Below are positions 15,645-24,035 of a DNA stretch of 64,000 nucleotides, piece after piece. Where the stretch lies: positions 2,976,001 to 3,040,000 of the forward strand of contig NZ_CP100400.1 in the NCBI RefSeq assembly GCF_024218795.1, written 5' to 3'. A model generated the notes under the pieces. The model saw only the letters and a program-made list of their open reading frames with translations, did not search any database and had not been told where the DNA came from. This DNA is from Halorussus aquaticus. Its GTDB lineage: Archaea > Halobacteriota > Halobacteria > Halobacteriales > Haladaptataceae. A program made the translations under genes and the position numbers. The stretch's first letter is position 1; every line of letters starts with the position of its first letter.

Positions 15645-16637
15645 TTACGTATCCGCGATGTCTCGGGACCACACCGGGTCTTTCGGCGCTTCGAGTCGCT
15701 CGATATCGTCCCGAGAGAGCGAGACGTCGAGCGCCGCGACGTTCTCCTCCAAGTGGTCGATGCTCCGGGGACCGACGATGGGTGCGTCCACGACCTCCTT
15801 GTGAAGCAGCCACGAGAGACTGACCTGCGCGGGCGTGACGTCCTTCTCGTCGGCTATCTCTCGGACCGCGTCCAGCACCGCCCAGTTCTCGTCGGTGAAT
15901 CGCTCGTAGGTGTGTTCGTCGGTGGCCGCCCGGCCCGACTCGGGTTCCGAGTCGCGGTCGTACTTGCCGGTCAGGAACCCGCCGCCGAGCGGACTCCACG
16001 GGATGACGCCGACTCCTTGGTCGGCGCAGACCGGGAGGACGTTCTCCTCCTCTTGGCGGTCCACCAGATTGTACTGCGGTTGCATGCACGTGAACCGGGC
16101 GTAGTCGTTCAGGTCGCTCTCGTAGAGCGCCTTCGTGAACTGCCACGACGCCATCGTGGAGGCCCCGATGTACCGCACTTTTCCGGTCTCCACGAGGTGG
16201 TCGAGCGCGTGGAGCGTCTCCGCTATCGGCGTGGACTCGTCCCAGCGGTGAATCTGGTAGAGGTCGATGTAGTCGGTGCCGAGGCGTTCGAGGCTCCCCT
16301 CCACTTGGTCGAGGACGTGCTTGCGCGAGAGGCCCTGTTTGTTCGGTCCCTCGCCCATCGACCCGTAGACTTTCGTCGCGATAACCAGTTGCTCGCGGTC
16401 GTACTCCTCGATGGCCCGGCCGACTATCTCCTCGCTCTCGCCGTGAGAGTAGACGTTCGCGGTGTCGAGGAAGTTGACGCCGAGGTCGATGGCGCGGTCG
16501 ATTATCTCGCGGCTCTCGTCCTCGTCGCCGATCATCCACTCGCGGTCGCTCCCGAAGTTCATGCATCCGAGGCAGAACCGAGAGACTTCGAGACCCGTGT
16601 CGCCGAGAGTCGTGTACTCCATCTCCGTGTCGGGCAT
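15645..16637 (-). CDS. Aldo/keto reductase
   Basis: 330 residues from the ATG at 16637; ATGs at 16664 and 16622 (MEYTTLGDTG) are alternatives. The catalytic tetrad can be seen: Asp and Tyr in FLDTANVYSHGESEE, Lys in VIATKVYG and His in YQIHRWDES. The NADPH-binding end VDAPIVGPRSIDHLEEN is typical of AKR family enzymes resembling yeast/plant voltage-channel-like and tas-type reductases. It reduces aldehydes or ketones of unknown identity. It sits 185 bp upstream of the sugar importer operon on the same strand and could belong to the same carbohydrate pathway, but it has its own spacing. Confidence 0.9.
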   Translation of the reverse strand: MPDTEMEYTTLGDTGLEVSRFCLGCMNFGSDREWMIGDEDESREIIDRAIDLGVNFLDTANVYSHGESEEIVGRAIEEYDREQLVIATKVYGSMGEGPNKQGLSRKHVLDQVEGSLERLGTDYIDLYQIHRWDESTPIAETLHALDHLVETGKVRYIGASTMASWQFTKALYESDLNDYARFTCMQPQYNLVDRQEEENVLPVCADQGVGVIPWSPLGGGFLTGKYDRDSEPESGRAATDEHTYERFTDENWAVLDAVREIADEKDVTPAQVSLSWLLHKEVVDAPIVGPRSIDHLEENVAALDVSLSRDDIERLEAPKDPVWSRDIADT

Positions 16638-16803
16638 GACGCAGTGTACGACGGAGGCCGACAAAACGGTGCGGGGTGAATCGCCGCGACCGCTTCCGAG
16701 AGCGACCGACTTCCGGGCGACCAGTCTTCAGCAGACGACCTCGCCACGAGAAACTACCAGTTCACGGAAAAGCCTCAAGCCGCGCGACCTCCACGTGCGA
16801 GGT

Positions 16804-17658
16804 ATGCGGTCGCTCTACGACCACCTTCGGAACCCGGACCACACGGGCGAGCGTCGATGCTGGCCCTGCACGTCAGTCAACGCCGTATTACTGCTCCTCG
16901 CCTGCGCGGGCGTCGCGCGGCGGCGCTCACGTGCGCTCGCCGCCGCGCTCGGCGTCGGCGGCGCGGCCGCCATCACGCTCCGCGGCTATCTGGTCCCCTA
17001 CACACCCCGGTTCGCGCCCGGACTCGCCTCGCGGCTCCCGACGAACCTCTTTCACGCCGACGGCGGCGACGGCCGCGAGACCCCCGACTCCTCGGGGTCG
17101 CTCGGCGACGACGACGACCCCGGCGAAGCGGTCCTCGCCGCCCTCGTGGACGCCGGTGCGGTCGTCGCTGACGGCGAGAGGGTGTCGCTCGACGACGACT
17201 TCCGGGAGTCGTGGCGCGCGGAGATTCGAGACCTCCGGGAGCGCGACGACGATGGTCTCGCGGGCGCGCTCCGAGCGGCCGCCCCGGAGGGCCGGGTCGT
17301 GGAAGTGGTGACCCCGAGCGCGAACGCCCCGCTCGAACCCGACGGCGACCGCTGGTTCGTTGTCTCGGACGGCAGCGACGACCCCGCGAACGAGAAGTGG
17401 CTCACACGGCCCGTCGCCGTCGCGGAGACGGCCGCGGTGCGGGCGCTGGCCGACGACACCGACCTGCCCGCGACTCGTCGGGCGCAGGCCGCGGGACCGC
17501 TTCGGACTCTCATCGAACGCTGCCCGGTCTGTGACGGGCCGGTCGTGGAGACGACCGCGGTCGAGTGCTGCGGCGGACCGGGCGGGACGCGGCCCGACGC
17601 CCCCGACGAGGTGCTGGCCTGCGACGACTGCGGTGCTCGCCTCTACACGTTCCAGTAG
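16804..17658 (+). CDS. Haloarchaeal membrane protein with C-terminal zinc finger
   Basis: 284 residues. Start at the ATG at 16804 (MRSLYDHLRN), preceded by a purine-rich stretch. Residues about 20–62 hold two hydrophobic segments (VNAVLLLLACAGVA, then LAAALGVGGAAAITL). The central part is an acidic soluble domain. The C-terminus has paired cysteines: CPVCDGPV, then ECCGG, then LACDDCGARLYTF, arranged like a zinc ribbon. I do not recognise a characterised family. It lies on the opposite strand between the aldo/keto reductase and TrmB genes, and is not part of the importer operon. Confidence 0.78.
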   Translation: MRSLYDHLRNPDHTGERRCWPCTSVNAVLLLLACAGVARRRSRALAAALGVGGAAAITLRGYLVPYTPRFAPGLASRLPTNLFHADGGDGRETPDSSGSLGDDDDPGEAVLAALVDAGAVVADGERVSLDDDFRESWRAEIRDLRERDDDGLAGALRAAAPEGRVVEVVTPSANAPLEPDGDRWFVVSDGSDDPANEKWLTRPVAVAETAAVRALADDTDLPATRRAQAAGPLRTLIERCPVCDGPVVETTAVECCGGPGGTRPDAPDEVLACDDCGARLYTFQ

Positions 17659-17734
17659 TCGGTACTCTTCCCCGCGGCCGGTAGTAATCAGAATCGTCCG
17701 CGTGGTCGGCGCGCGACCGACGACCCCGTCGCGC

Positions 17735-18790
17735 TCACCGCTCGGGCGGACTGTTCCGCCCGACCCGGATTTCGTGGGCCTCCACGTCCTCCAGTGCCGC
17801 GACCTGCCCGCCGACCGTGACGACGCCGTCGTCGGTCCGAATCTTCATCCCGGCGACGCGCTCGCCCGCCTCGAACGAGAAGCCGACCACTTCGCCTCGC
17901 ACGACGCGCGAGGACCCCGTCTCGATGTCTCGGCCCTCTATCGTCGCGTAGAAGTCGCCTTCGAGTTCCTGCAGTTCCTTGACGCAGCGCCGGATGGACG
18001 AGTAGCGTCGGGGGAACGGGCGGTCCTCGCCGTTGGCGGCGAGCGTGCGCTCGGCGGTGGTCCAGAGGACGGTGCCGAAGAACCCGGAGACGAGGAACCC
18101 CAGCGCCGAGCGGTTGAAGATGACGCCGTATCGGTCCTCGTCGTCCCGGAGCGCGTCTTGGGTGGCGTAGATGGAGTACTCGCCGTCCGCGACGGCGATG
18201 ACCGGCGTGGTGATGCCCCGCCGAGCGCGGGCCGTCGTCGCCACGTCGTGGTAGTCGAACTCGTCGGGGTCGGGCGCTTCCGAGGCGGGCGTGACCAGCA
18301 ACTCGATGCTGACGCCCGCGTCGATGGCGGCACTGAGTTCGTCCTCGTATCGGTCGAGGAGGTCGGGCGTCAGCGACAGCGCGAGTTCGAACTCGGCCGC
18401 GTCGATGACCTCTTCGAGGTACCGGAGGATGGTCGAGCGTGACTTGACCAGCGAGACGGCCTCGGTGTCGCGGGCGGGCGCGGTGTATCTGGCCTCCAAC
18501 TCCGAGACCATGTCCATCAGCGAGGTCTGGACGCCGGAGAACGCCTCTTCGGGGTCCACCGCGATGACCTTCATCGGTCGGGACTCGCGCAGTTCCACGA
18601 GTCCGCGGTCGCTGAGGCTCCGGACCGTGTCGTACACCCGCGGTTGCGGGATGTCGGTCCGGTCGGCGATTTGGCTGGCGGTCAGGTCGCCGTGTTCGAG
18701 GACGGTGAGGTACGCGTCGATTTCGTACTCCCCGAGGTCGAACCGGTCGCCGACCTGCTCCATGGTCACGCGCAAGTCGTCGGAGGTCAT
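17735..18790 (-). CDS. trmB: TrmB family sugar-responsive transcriptional regulator
   Basis: 351 residues from ATG 18790 ([10 protein letters not shown]); ATG 18802 would add four residues. An N-terminal winged helix (about 15–75, [21 protein letters not shown]) is followed by a coiled linker and the TrmB sugar-binding domain (about 100–350). In halophiles TrmB represses or activates sugar metabolism and transport genes and is released by glucose. It lies 3.3 kb from the sugar importer operon and most likely controls it. A TACT-N7-GGTA element, close to the reported TrmB operator form TACT-N7/8-GAGTA, overlaps its own start region (18802–18816), suggesting autoregulation. Confidence 0.9.
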   Translation of the reverse strand: MTSDDLRVTMEQVGDRFDLGEYEIDAYLTVLEHGDLTASQIADRTDIPQPRVYDTVRSLSDRGLVELRESRPMKVIAVDPEEAFSGVQTSLMDMVSELEARYTAPARDTEAVSLVKSRSTILRYLEEVIDAAEFELALSLTPDLLDRYEDELSAAIDAGVSIELLVTPASEAPDPDEFDYHDVATTARARRGITTPVIAVADGEYSIYATQDALRDDEDRYGVIFNRSALGFLVSGFFGTVLWTTAERTLAANGEDRPFPRRYSSIRRCVKELQELEGDFYATIEGRDIETGSSRVVRGEVVGFSFEAGERVAGMKIRTDDGVVTVGGQVAALEDVEAHEIRVGRNSPPER

Positions 18791-18801
18791 ATACGACGAC
18801 A

Positions 18802-18816
18802 TACTCCCGAGGGGTA
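18802..18816. promoter_or_regulatory. Candidate TrmB operator at trmB start
   Basis: TACTCCCGAGGGGTA is a nearly symmetric element close to the published haloarchaeal TrmB site (TACT-N7/8-GAGTA). It lies just downstream of a GATAAATC TATA-like box (about 18819–18826 on the minus strand), where a bound repressor would block initiation. Confidence 0.4.
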
Positions 18817-18826
18817 AATGATTTAT

Positions 18827-19045
18827 CCGGTTTCGAGTAGCACCGGTTTGCGAAAACGCGTTTCATCCTTCCCGTAACCTCGGGACGCTCGCCGGTTGTT
18901 CGCGGTCGAGAGCGTCTAAAGAGCGCGTAATCGAGTTCGACGACGAACCGGAAGGTCGGCACGTTACGGGGTTGCCGCGGCTTTGTTTATAACTCCTCGG
19001 AGCGGCGTGACTCTCGATTCGAGTCGTTCGACCGCAGCGACCGGT
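18827..19045. other. Intergenic region without a recognised gene
   Basis: 219 bases between trmB and the PAC2 gene. No open frame with haloarchaeal character is present. A TATA-like stretch (minus strand GAGTTATAAAC, about 18983–18993) points towards trmB and could give it a second, long-leader promoter or drive a small RNA. Nothing else is seen. Confidence 0.4.
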
Positions 19046-19789
19046 TCACATGTACATCCGGTTTTCCGACCCCTCGGTCTCGGTGCGCTCGGAGAGCCGT
19101 TCGGCGAGTTCCTCGTAGTAGCCGCGAATCTCCGCGGCGAACTCCTCCAGCGGTCCGGTGTCGATTTCGAGGTCGTACACCCGACCGACCGCGTTCAGCA
19201 GGCGAATCGCGGCGTCCACGTCCGGGGCCTGCTCGTGGACGGGCGTGACGTACACCGCGGTCCGGAGGTCCGACTCCATCCCCCGTGCCACGAGTTCGGC
19301 GTTCATCCCGTCGAGGAACCCCTGCCCCATCGGCGGGACGTCGGCGTCCGCGAGGCGGTGGTCCCGGTAGTCGTCGGTGGCGACGTAGAACACTTGATGG
19401 TCGTCGGGCGCGTGGGGCATCGTTACACCTTGCAGGACCGTGACCTCGTCGACGCCCTCGGTCTCGGTCCACTCCAGTACGGCCTCGCTGAACGGTTGGG
19501 CGGCCCACGGCGGGACGAACAGTTCGCCGACGAGGACCGACAGTCCGGCCTCCTCGTGGGAGAAGACGCGGGTGTGGTGGCGCGGGTGGCCGTCCTCGAA
19601 CGGGGTGATGGCGGGGAGTTGGTCGGCGGTGATGTGACCGACCTGCTCGAATTCGAGGTGATCCACGAGGTAGTTCGCCGCGGTCAATCCCGCCAGACCG
19701 AAGTGGGAGAACCCGGCGACGACCGTCTCTTGAGGATTCTCGGCGGTTATCTCGAACGAAGCGCTCGCGGGACCCGATTGTCCGTTCAT
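19046..19789 (-). CDS. PAC2 family protein (proteasome assembly chaperone-like)
   Basis: 247 residues from ATG 19789 (MNGQSGPASA). The fold is read from TVVAGFSHFGLAGLTAANYL at the N-terminus, then LVGELFVPPWAAQ and VTVLQGVTMPHAPDD, which are the conserved strands and loops of the PAC2 family (archaeal PbaB and related). These proteins help proteasome assembly in eukaryotes and archaea; some archaeal members have unknown roles. It is divergent from the MscS gene, 130 bp away, with which it may share a promoter region. Confidence 0.88.
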   Translation of the reverse strand: MNGQSGPASASFEITAENPQETVVAGFSHFGLAGLTAANYLVDHLEFEQVGHITADQLPAITPFEDGHPRHHTRVFSHEEAGLSVLVGELFVPPWAAQPFSEAVLEWTETEGVDEVTVLQGVTMPHAPDDHQVFYVATDDYRDHRLADADVPPMGQGFLDGMNAELVARGMESDLRTAVYVTPVHEQAPDVDAAIRLLNAVGRVYDLEIDTGPLEEFAAEIRGYYEELAERLSERTETEGSENRMYM

Positions 19790-19919
19790 GCCGGGGGCTA
19801 CGTCCACGCGCTCCTTATCTCTTTGCGGGACGGAGTCCCCGGATTCGGCGTCCTTCGACTGCCGACCTCCGACCACGGCGACCCCTAACGTTTTCCTCAA
19901 CCGCGAGAGAGATACCGCC

Positions 19920-20861
19920 ATGGCGAGCGTGTTGGACCGGATTCAGTCGGTCGCCGACGAGATACTGGCGTCGCCGGTCGGCGGCGTCCTCTACGCCGTG
20001 GTGATACTCGTCGTCAGTTGGTACGGCAGCCGACTGCTCATCCGGTTTCTCGGCCGTCCGGTCGCGAGACGGTTTCAGCGGCCGAGTCTGACCAAGACGG
20101 TCCTCGGCGGGATTCGGGCCGTCGTGATGGTCGTCGCCGCGTCGGTCGCGGTGAACGTCGGGTTCGGCTTCCGCGCGAGCGACATCCTGCTGTCGGTGAC
20201 GGTGTTCTCGGCCGTCCTCGGTCTGGTCCTCGCGCCCATCATCGGGAGCGTCATCAACGGCCTGTTCCTGCTGGCCGACCAGCCGTACGAAATCGGCGAC
20301 ATGATAGAACTCGTGGACAAGGACAAGCGGGGTTACGTCGAGGACATCACGCTCCGGTACACCAAGATATTCACGCTCGAAAACACGTTCCTCGTGATTC
20401 CGAACTCGAACATGCGCGACCGGGACGTCATCAACTACTCGGCCGAGGACACCCGGTCGCGCCTCTCGCTCGAAGTGCTGGTGACCTACGAGGGCGACGT
20501 GGAGGAGGCCCGCGCCATCATGGAGCGGGCGGCCAGAGAGACCAAGGAGGTCGTGGAGGGCGGCCCGGACATCCGCATCGGGAGCGCGCGCTACCCCTCC
20601 GCGCCCGTCGCGTACATCAAGGACTTCGCCGACCACGGCGTCCTGCTCGACCTCCGGTACTGGGTGAAAGACCCCTACTACATGCCCCGCGTCCGGTCGA
20701 AGATTCAGGAACGCATCTGGGACGACCTCGACGAGGCCGACGTGGAGATAGCCTACCCCCACAGCCACCTCGTGTTCGACGAGAACAGCGGCACCGCACG
20801 CGTCGAACTCGGACAGGACGAGCGCAACCCCCGCCCCGAGGAGTTCGACGCGCCCGACTAG
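19920..20861 (+). CDS. mscS: MscS-type mechanosensitive ion channel
   Basis: 313 residues. Three membrane segments occupy about residues 20–110, the last pore-lining one being rich in Gly and Ala (VFSAVLGLVLAPIIGSVINGL). The beta domain follows (QPYEIGDMIELVDKDKRGYVEDITLRYTKI with the typical IPNSNM), then the alpha/beta cytoplasmic cage. It is the small-conductance channel that opens under hypo-osmotic shock, important for a halophile. The acidic C-terminal tail is short. Its stop codon overlaps the stop of the convergent Usp gene in a CTAG. Confidence 0.93.
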   Translation: MASVLDRIQSVADEILASPVGGVLYAVVILVVSWYGSRLLIRFLGRPVARRFQRPSLTKTVLGGIRAVVMVVAASVAVNVGFGFRASDILLSVTVFSAVLGLVLAPIIGSVINGLFLLADQPYEIGDMIELVDKDKRGYVEDITLRYTKIFTLENTFLVIPNSNMRDRDVINYSAEDTRSRLSLEVLVTYEGDVEEARAIMERAARETKEVVEGGPDIRIGSARYPSAPVAYIKDFADHGVLLDLRYWVKDPYYMPRVRSKIQERIWDDLDEADVEIAYPHSHLVFDENSGTARVELGQDERNPRPEEFDAPD

Positions 20862-21262
20862 TCGCGCCCGACCGTCACGATTTCGGCGTCGAGTTTCTCG
20901 CGGAGGTACGCTTCGACGCCCGGGTCGGCGGTCAGTTTCCGAAGCGCGCGCCGCCAACGCCCGGCCTGCTTGTGACCGATGACCACCACGTCCGCCTCCT
21001 CGGCGGCGACCTCTTCGAGGATGGTCTCCTCGACGAGGAACCCGTCGCGGACGACGTACATGGCGTTCGGCACCCGACCGAACTCGGCTTCGACCGCGCG
21101 CTTGAGGTCCGCACGGGACACCTCTCCGCCGTGATGGTAGAGATTCACGTGGAGGACGGTCAGCGCCGCGTCGCGGTCCTCGGCGATTCGGACCGCCTCC
21201 GACAGCGTTCGCTCCGAGTGGTCTGTCAGCGGATAGCGGACTGGAACGACGACGCGGGTCAC
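20858..21262 (-). CDS. Universal stress protein (UspA family)
   Basis: 134 residues. It starts with the beta-strand VVVPVRYPLTDHSERTL and has VLHVNLYH, then ADVVVIGHKQAG and the C-terminal strand AEIVTVGRD, the standard Usp alpha/beta fold. The glycine pattern of the ATP-binding loop is only partly kept (GHKQAGRWRRALRKL), so ATP binding is uncertain. It is convergent with and overlaps the MscS gene by four bases. It probably has a regulatory role in stress, as in other Usp proteins. Confidence 0.9.
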   Translation of the reverse strand: MTRVVVPVRYPLTDHSERTLSEAVRIAEDRDAALTVLHVNLYHHGGEVSRADLKRAVEAEFGRVPNAMYVVRDGFLVEETILEEVAAEEADVVVIGHKQAGRWRRALRKLTADPGVEAYLREKLDAEIVTVGRD

Positions 21263-21289
21263 GTTCGAAACGAGGGAATCCGCACCCTT

Positions 21290-22660
21290 CTACCTCTCGG
21301 TCGGTGGCGTCCCGACCTCGACGATTCGGCCGTCGAGTTCGGGGTCGATTCCGGTCTCGCGGGCGTACTCGACCAGCACCTCGTACTGGATTCCGGCGGT
21401 CGTGACGCGGTGGTCCTCTCGGAGTGAAGGGAACTCGTCGTCGGTGTGGAGGACGTAGTCCGACAGCGCCACCGAGTAGGTCCGGTCGTCGTCGAGCGGT
21501 TCGCCGCCGACGCGCAGGGACTCGACCGCGTGGGTCTCCGGGTTCCACGCCACCGACGCGCCGCTGACCTGCGCGTGCCACCAGTCGGGTTCGGCGAACC
21601 CGAGGTCCGGACCGGCGGCCCACTCGAAGGCGTCCCGGAGGGCCTCCCCGGGCACCTCCGCGACCACCACGCGCTCCTCGAACGGCGTGACGCTCACGAG
21701 GTCCCCGGCCGTGACCTCCCCGGCCAGCGCCTCGCCGGTCCGGACTCCGCCGCTGTTCTGGAGACCGACGTCCGCGCCGGTCTCCCACCGGTAGGCGTCG
21801 GCGACCAGATTCCCGAGTCTGCACTCGCCGCCGAACAGCGTCGTCTCCGCGCGGTCGATGGGTTCCTCGACGGTCCCGACCACGTCGTTCAGGCCGGTCT
21901 CGGCGAGTCGCTCGCGCATCGCGTCGGCCACGCCCTCGTGGACCGGCGCGTCCGCGACGCGGTGGCGGGTCACGTCGCCAGCGAGGTCCACTTCGAGGAC
22001 CACCGACCCGCCGTCTCCGGGTCGAGTCAGAACGGTGTCGCCGATTCGGTCGCGGCGCTCGGTCGGGACGTGGCCGCCGAGGATGGCGTCGGCCTCGACC
22101 TCCCGGGCGAGTCGTTCGTCTCCCTGTCCGAGGTGCGAGAGGACGACGGTGTAGTCGGCGTCGAGGTCCGCGAGCGCGTCGCGTGCGGCCTCGATCGGGT
22201 CGGTGAATTCGAGGGCCGTGGCGGCGGGGTTTATCGAGGCGGTTCGCTCGGTCGTGACGCCGACGAACCCGACCGACGCGCCGTCGGCCTCGACGACGGT
22301 CGCGGGGACGACACCGGCGTCAGCGCCGAATCGCTCGCCGGAAGTTCGGTCGCGCCAGACGTTCGCGCTGACCCACGTCTGGGGCGAGTCGGCGACGAGT
22401 CGGCGGAGCGCCGACAGGTCGTGGTCGAACTCGTGGTTGCCGAAGGTCTCCACGTCGGGCGCGACGGCGTCGAAGAGGTCGAGGGCCTGCGCGCCGTCTT
22501 CGACCAGCGCGAGGACGCCGGGCGAGGTGTTGTCGCCCGACCCGGCCAGAATCGCGTCGTCGCCCCGGAGGTCCCGCAGGAGTCCGGCGAGGCGACCGAC
22601 GCGCTCGGGGGAGTCGTAGACGTTCTCCACGTCGGAGTAGTGGACGAGACGGGGAGCCAT
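21290..22660 (-). CDS. Bifunctional metallophosphatase / 5'-nucleotidase
   Basis: 456 residues from ATG 22660 (MAPRLVHYSD). The N-terminal calcineurin-like phosphoesterase half (about 1–250) has HYSDVENV, GSGDNTSPG and FGNHEFDHD. The C-terminal 5'-nucleotidase half has GNLVADAYRW, LQNSGGVRTG and the substrate-binding end. It hydrolyses nucleoside monophosphates or UDP-sugars in relatives. Unlike most relatives there is no visible signal peptide, so a cytoplasmic location is likely. It is on the same strand as Usp, 27 bp upstream, and the two may be cotranscribed. Confidence 0.9.
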   Translation of the reverse strand: MAPRLVHYSDVENVYDSPERVGRLAGLLRDLRGDDAILAGSGDNTSPGVLALVEDGAQALDLFDAVAPDVETFGNHEFDHDLSALRRLVADSPQTWVSANVWRDRTSGERFGADAGVVPATVVEADGASVGFVGVTTERTASINPAATALEFTDPIEAARDALADLDADYTVVLSHLGQGDERLAREVEADAILGGHVPTERRDRIGDTVLTRPGDGGSVVLEVDLAGDVTRHRVADAPVHEGVADAMRERLAETGLNDVVGTVEEPIDRAETTLFGGECRLGNLVADAYRWETGADVGLQNSGGVRTGEALAGEVTAGDLVSVTPFEERVVVAEVPGEALRDAFEWAAGPDLGFAEPDWWHAQVSGASVAWNPETHAVESLRVGGEPLDDDRTYSVALSDYVLHTDDEFPSLREDHRVTTAGIQYEVLVEYARETGIDPELDGRIVEVGTPPTER

Positions 22661-22775
22661 TTGTTCGGGATTTCGATGCGGGCAGTATGATTCCTTCGGC
22701 ACGGAACCGCCGACTCTCTCCGGACCCAGCCGGGAGTCAGCACGCCTAAACCCCTCGAAGAACAACTGGCGGGTG

Positions 22776-23015
22776 ATGGACGCGACCACGACGACCGAGG
22801 GACGGACGGTCTACGTCTCCCGCGACGAGGGCGACCGGGGTTCGAAGGGTCCCTTCTTCGTCGTCTACGGCGACGAGAACCGCGAGAACCGGTACGGGTA
22901 CCTCTGTGGCAACTGCGAGCGCATCGACAACGCGATGGACTCGATGGGTCGCATCGAGTGCAACGTCTGTGGCAACATCCGCAAGCCGACCGAGTGGGAC
23001 GCCGCCCACGAGTAG
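22776..23015 (+). CDS. Small zinc-ribbon protein (DUF5816-like)
   Basis: 79 residues, ATG at 22776. Two CxxC knuckles (CGNCERID and CNVCGNIRKP) separated by 17 residues make a probable zinc ribbon. The preceding strand GPFFVVYGDENRENRYGYLC is characteristic of what I recall as DUF5816, confined to Halobacteria. The function is unknown. It is first in a run of three short conserved genes on the plus strand. Confidence 0.78.
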   Translation: MDATTTTEGRTVYVSRDEGDRGSKGPFFVVYGDENRENRYGYLCGNCERIDNAMDSMGRIECNVCGNIRKPTEWDAAHE

Positions 23016-23057
23016 TCGGCCAGTCTGCTTTTGGCCGGGTTTCCCGAACGTCCCACT

Positions 23058-23591
23058 ATGACCGAAGTACGGGAGGACGTGGTCGCCGAACTCGACCACG
23101 AGAGCGAGGTCATGACACTCCGAGAGTTCGTCCGAGTCATCGAGACACACCACGCGAACGAGGGCCGCGGCGTCCCGCGGGAACTCGTCGAGGAGTACGC
23201 CGACGCGGTGCGGTACGACGTGGACCTCGACTCGCTGGACGACCGCACGACCGACAGCGACGAGTGGCGCGAGGGCGGGCGCTTCTACGACCTCGGCGAG
23301 GGTCGCATCAGCATCTACCCCCGAGACTGGCACGAGACGATGGCCAGCACCGACGACATCCGCGACGTGGTCGAGATAATCCAGCGCGAGGTCACGGCGG
23401 CCGAGGGCGACATGTGGGAGGCGGTCAGCGAGGAGCGAGGCGTCCCGGAGGAGAAGGTGTTCCACGTCGGAGAAGTCGTGGCGGGCATCGACCGAGACGA
23501 CGCCCGCGACCGAATCAAAGAACTGCGGAAGAACGGTGAGATAGAGGAGTTCGCGTCCCAACACCGCAATCCGACCATCAAGCTCGCGTAG
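23058..23591 (+). CDS. Conserved haloarchaeal protein
   Basis: 177 residues, ATG at 23058 (MTEVREDVVA). It is acidic and highly charged with no membrane segment. The C-terminal 60 residues (PEEKVFHVGEVVAGIDRDDARDRIKELRKNGEI) resemble a winged-helix hairpin in which two helices are followed by a wing, so nucleic-acid binding is possible but not shown. It lies 42 bp behind the zinc-ribbon gene and may be cotranscribed. I do not recognise the family. Confidence 0.75.
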   Translation: MTEVREDVVAELDHESEVMTLREFVRVIETHHANEGRGVPRELVEEYADAVRYDVDLDSLDDRTTDSDEWREGGRFYDLGEGRISIYPRDWHETMASTDDIRDVVEIIQREVTAAEGDMWEAVSEERGVPEEKVFHVGEVVAGIDRDDARDRIKELRKNGEIEEFASQHRNPTIKLA

Positions 23592-23601
23592 GTCGCAAGA
23601 A

Positions 23602-23610
23602 GGTTTATTA
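23602..23610 (+). promoter_or_regulatory. TATA-like box
   Basis: GGTTTATTAC lies about 30 bases before the ATG at 23636, the usual distance for a leaderless haloarchaeal transcript. Confidence 0.5.
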
Positions 23611-23635
23611 CCCGGTCGGTGGTAGCCCCACGTGG

Positions 23636-23956
23636 ATGGCCACTGTTAGCACACCGCCCATCGACCACGCGAAGACTATCTTCGACGATTTGGGATACAC
23701 CGTCTCCGGCGACGGCGAGGAGTTCCGGGCCGAACGGAAGTGGCGAGTCGTCCGCGTCACGGCGGTAACCGATTCGGACGAGACGCCCGACGACGGTGAC
23801 CTCCGATGTTTCGTCACGTGGAACGAGTACGCGTCACAGCTCCGTAATCGACTCCGACGGAGCGACCCCGAGTACGAGTGGGCGGTAATCAGCGTCCGGG
23901 AGGGCGGCGACTACGAAGTCCTTCGCGCGCCGCCGTGCGCGACGGCGGCAGTGTAA
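23636..23956 (+). CDS. Small conserved haloarchaeal protein
   Basis: 106 residues, with ATVSTPPIDHAKTIFDDLGY at the N-terminus and RKWRVVRVTAVTDSDETPD, then CFVTWNEYASQLRNRL. It looks like a compact alpha/beta domain of the small Halobacteria-only type. There is no signal peptide or metal motif. It has its own TATA-like box just upstream. Function unknown; I cannot name a family with confidence. Confidence 0.75.
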   Translation: MATVSTPPIDHAKTIFDDLGYTVSGDGEEFRAERKWRVVRVTAVTDSDETPDDGDLRCFVTWNEYASQLRNRLRRSDPEYEWAVISVREGGDYEVLRAPPCATAAV

Positions 23957-24035
23957 CGCCGACCCTTCCGACCAGCGGACCCTGCCGACGCGCCGCGCTA
24001 TTTCTGACACACCGTGCGTTCCTGACTCGCCGAGG

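Noticed and set aside
15630..15660. TrmB-like half-site TACT near the aldo/keto reductase 3' end
   Set aside because: No matching second half at the right spacing.
19815..21824. 669-codon minus-strand frame across mscS, usp and nucleotidase
   Set aside because: Antisense or out of frame to recognised genes; low-complexity Arg/Gly/Pro composition.
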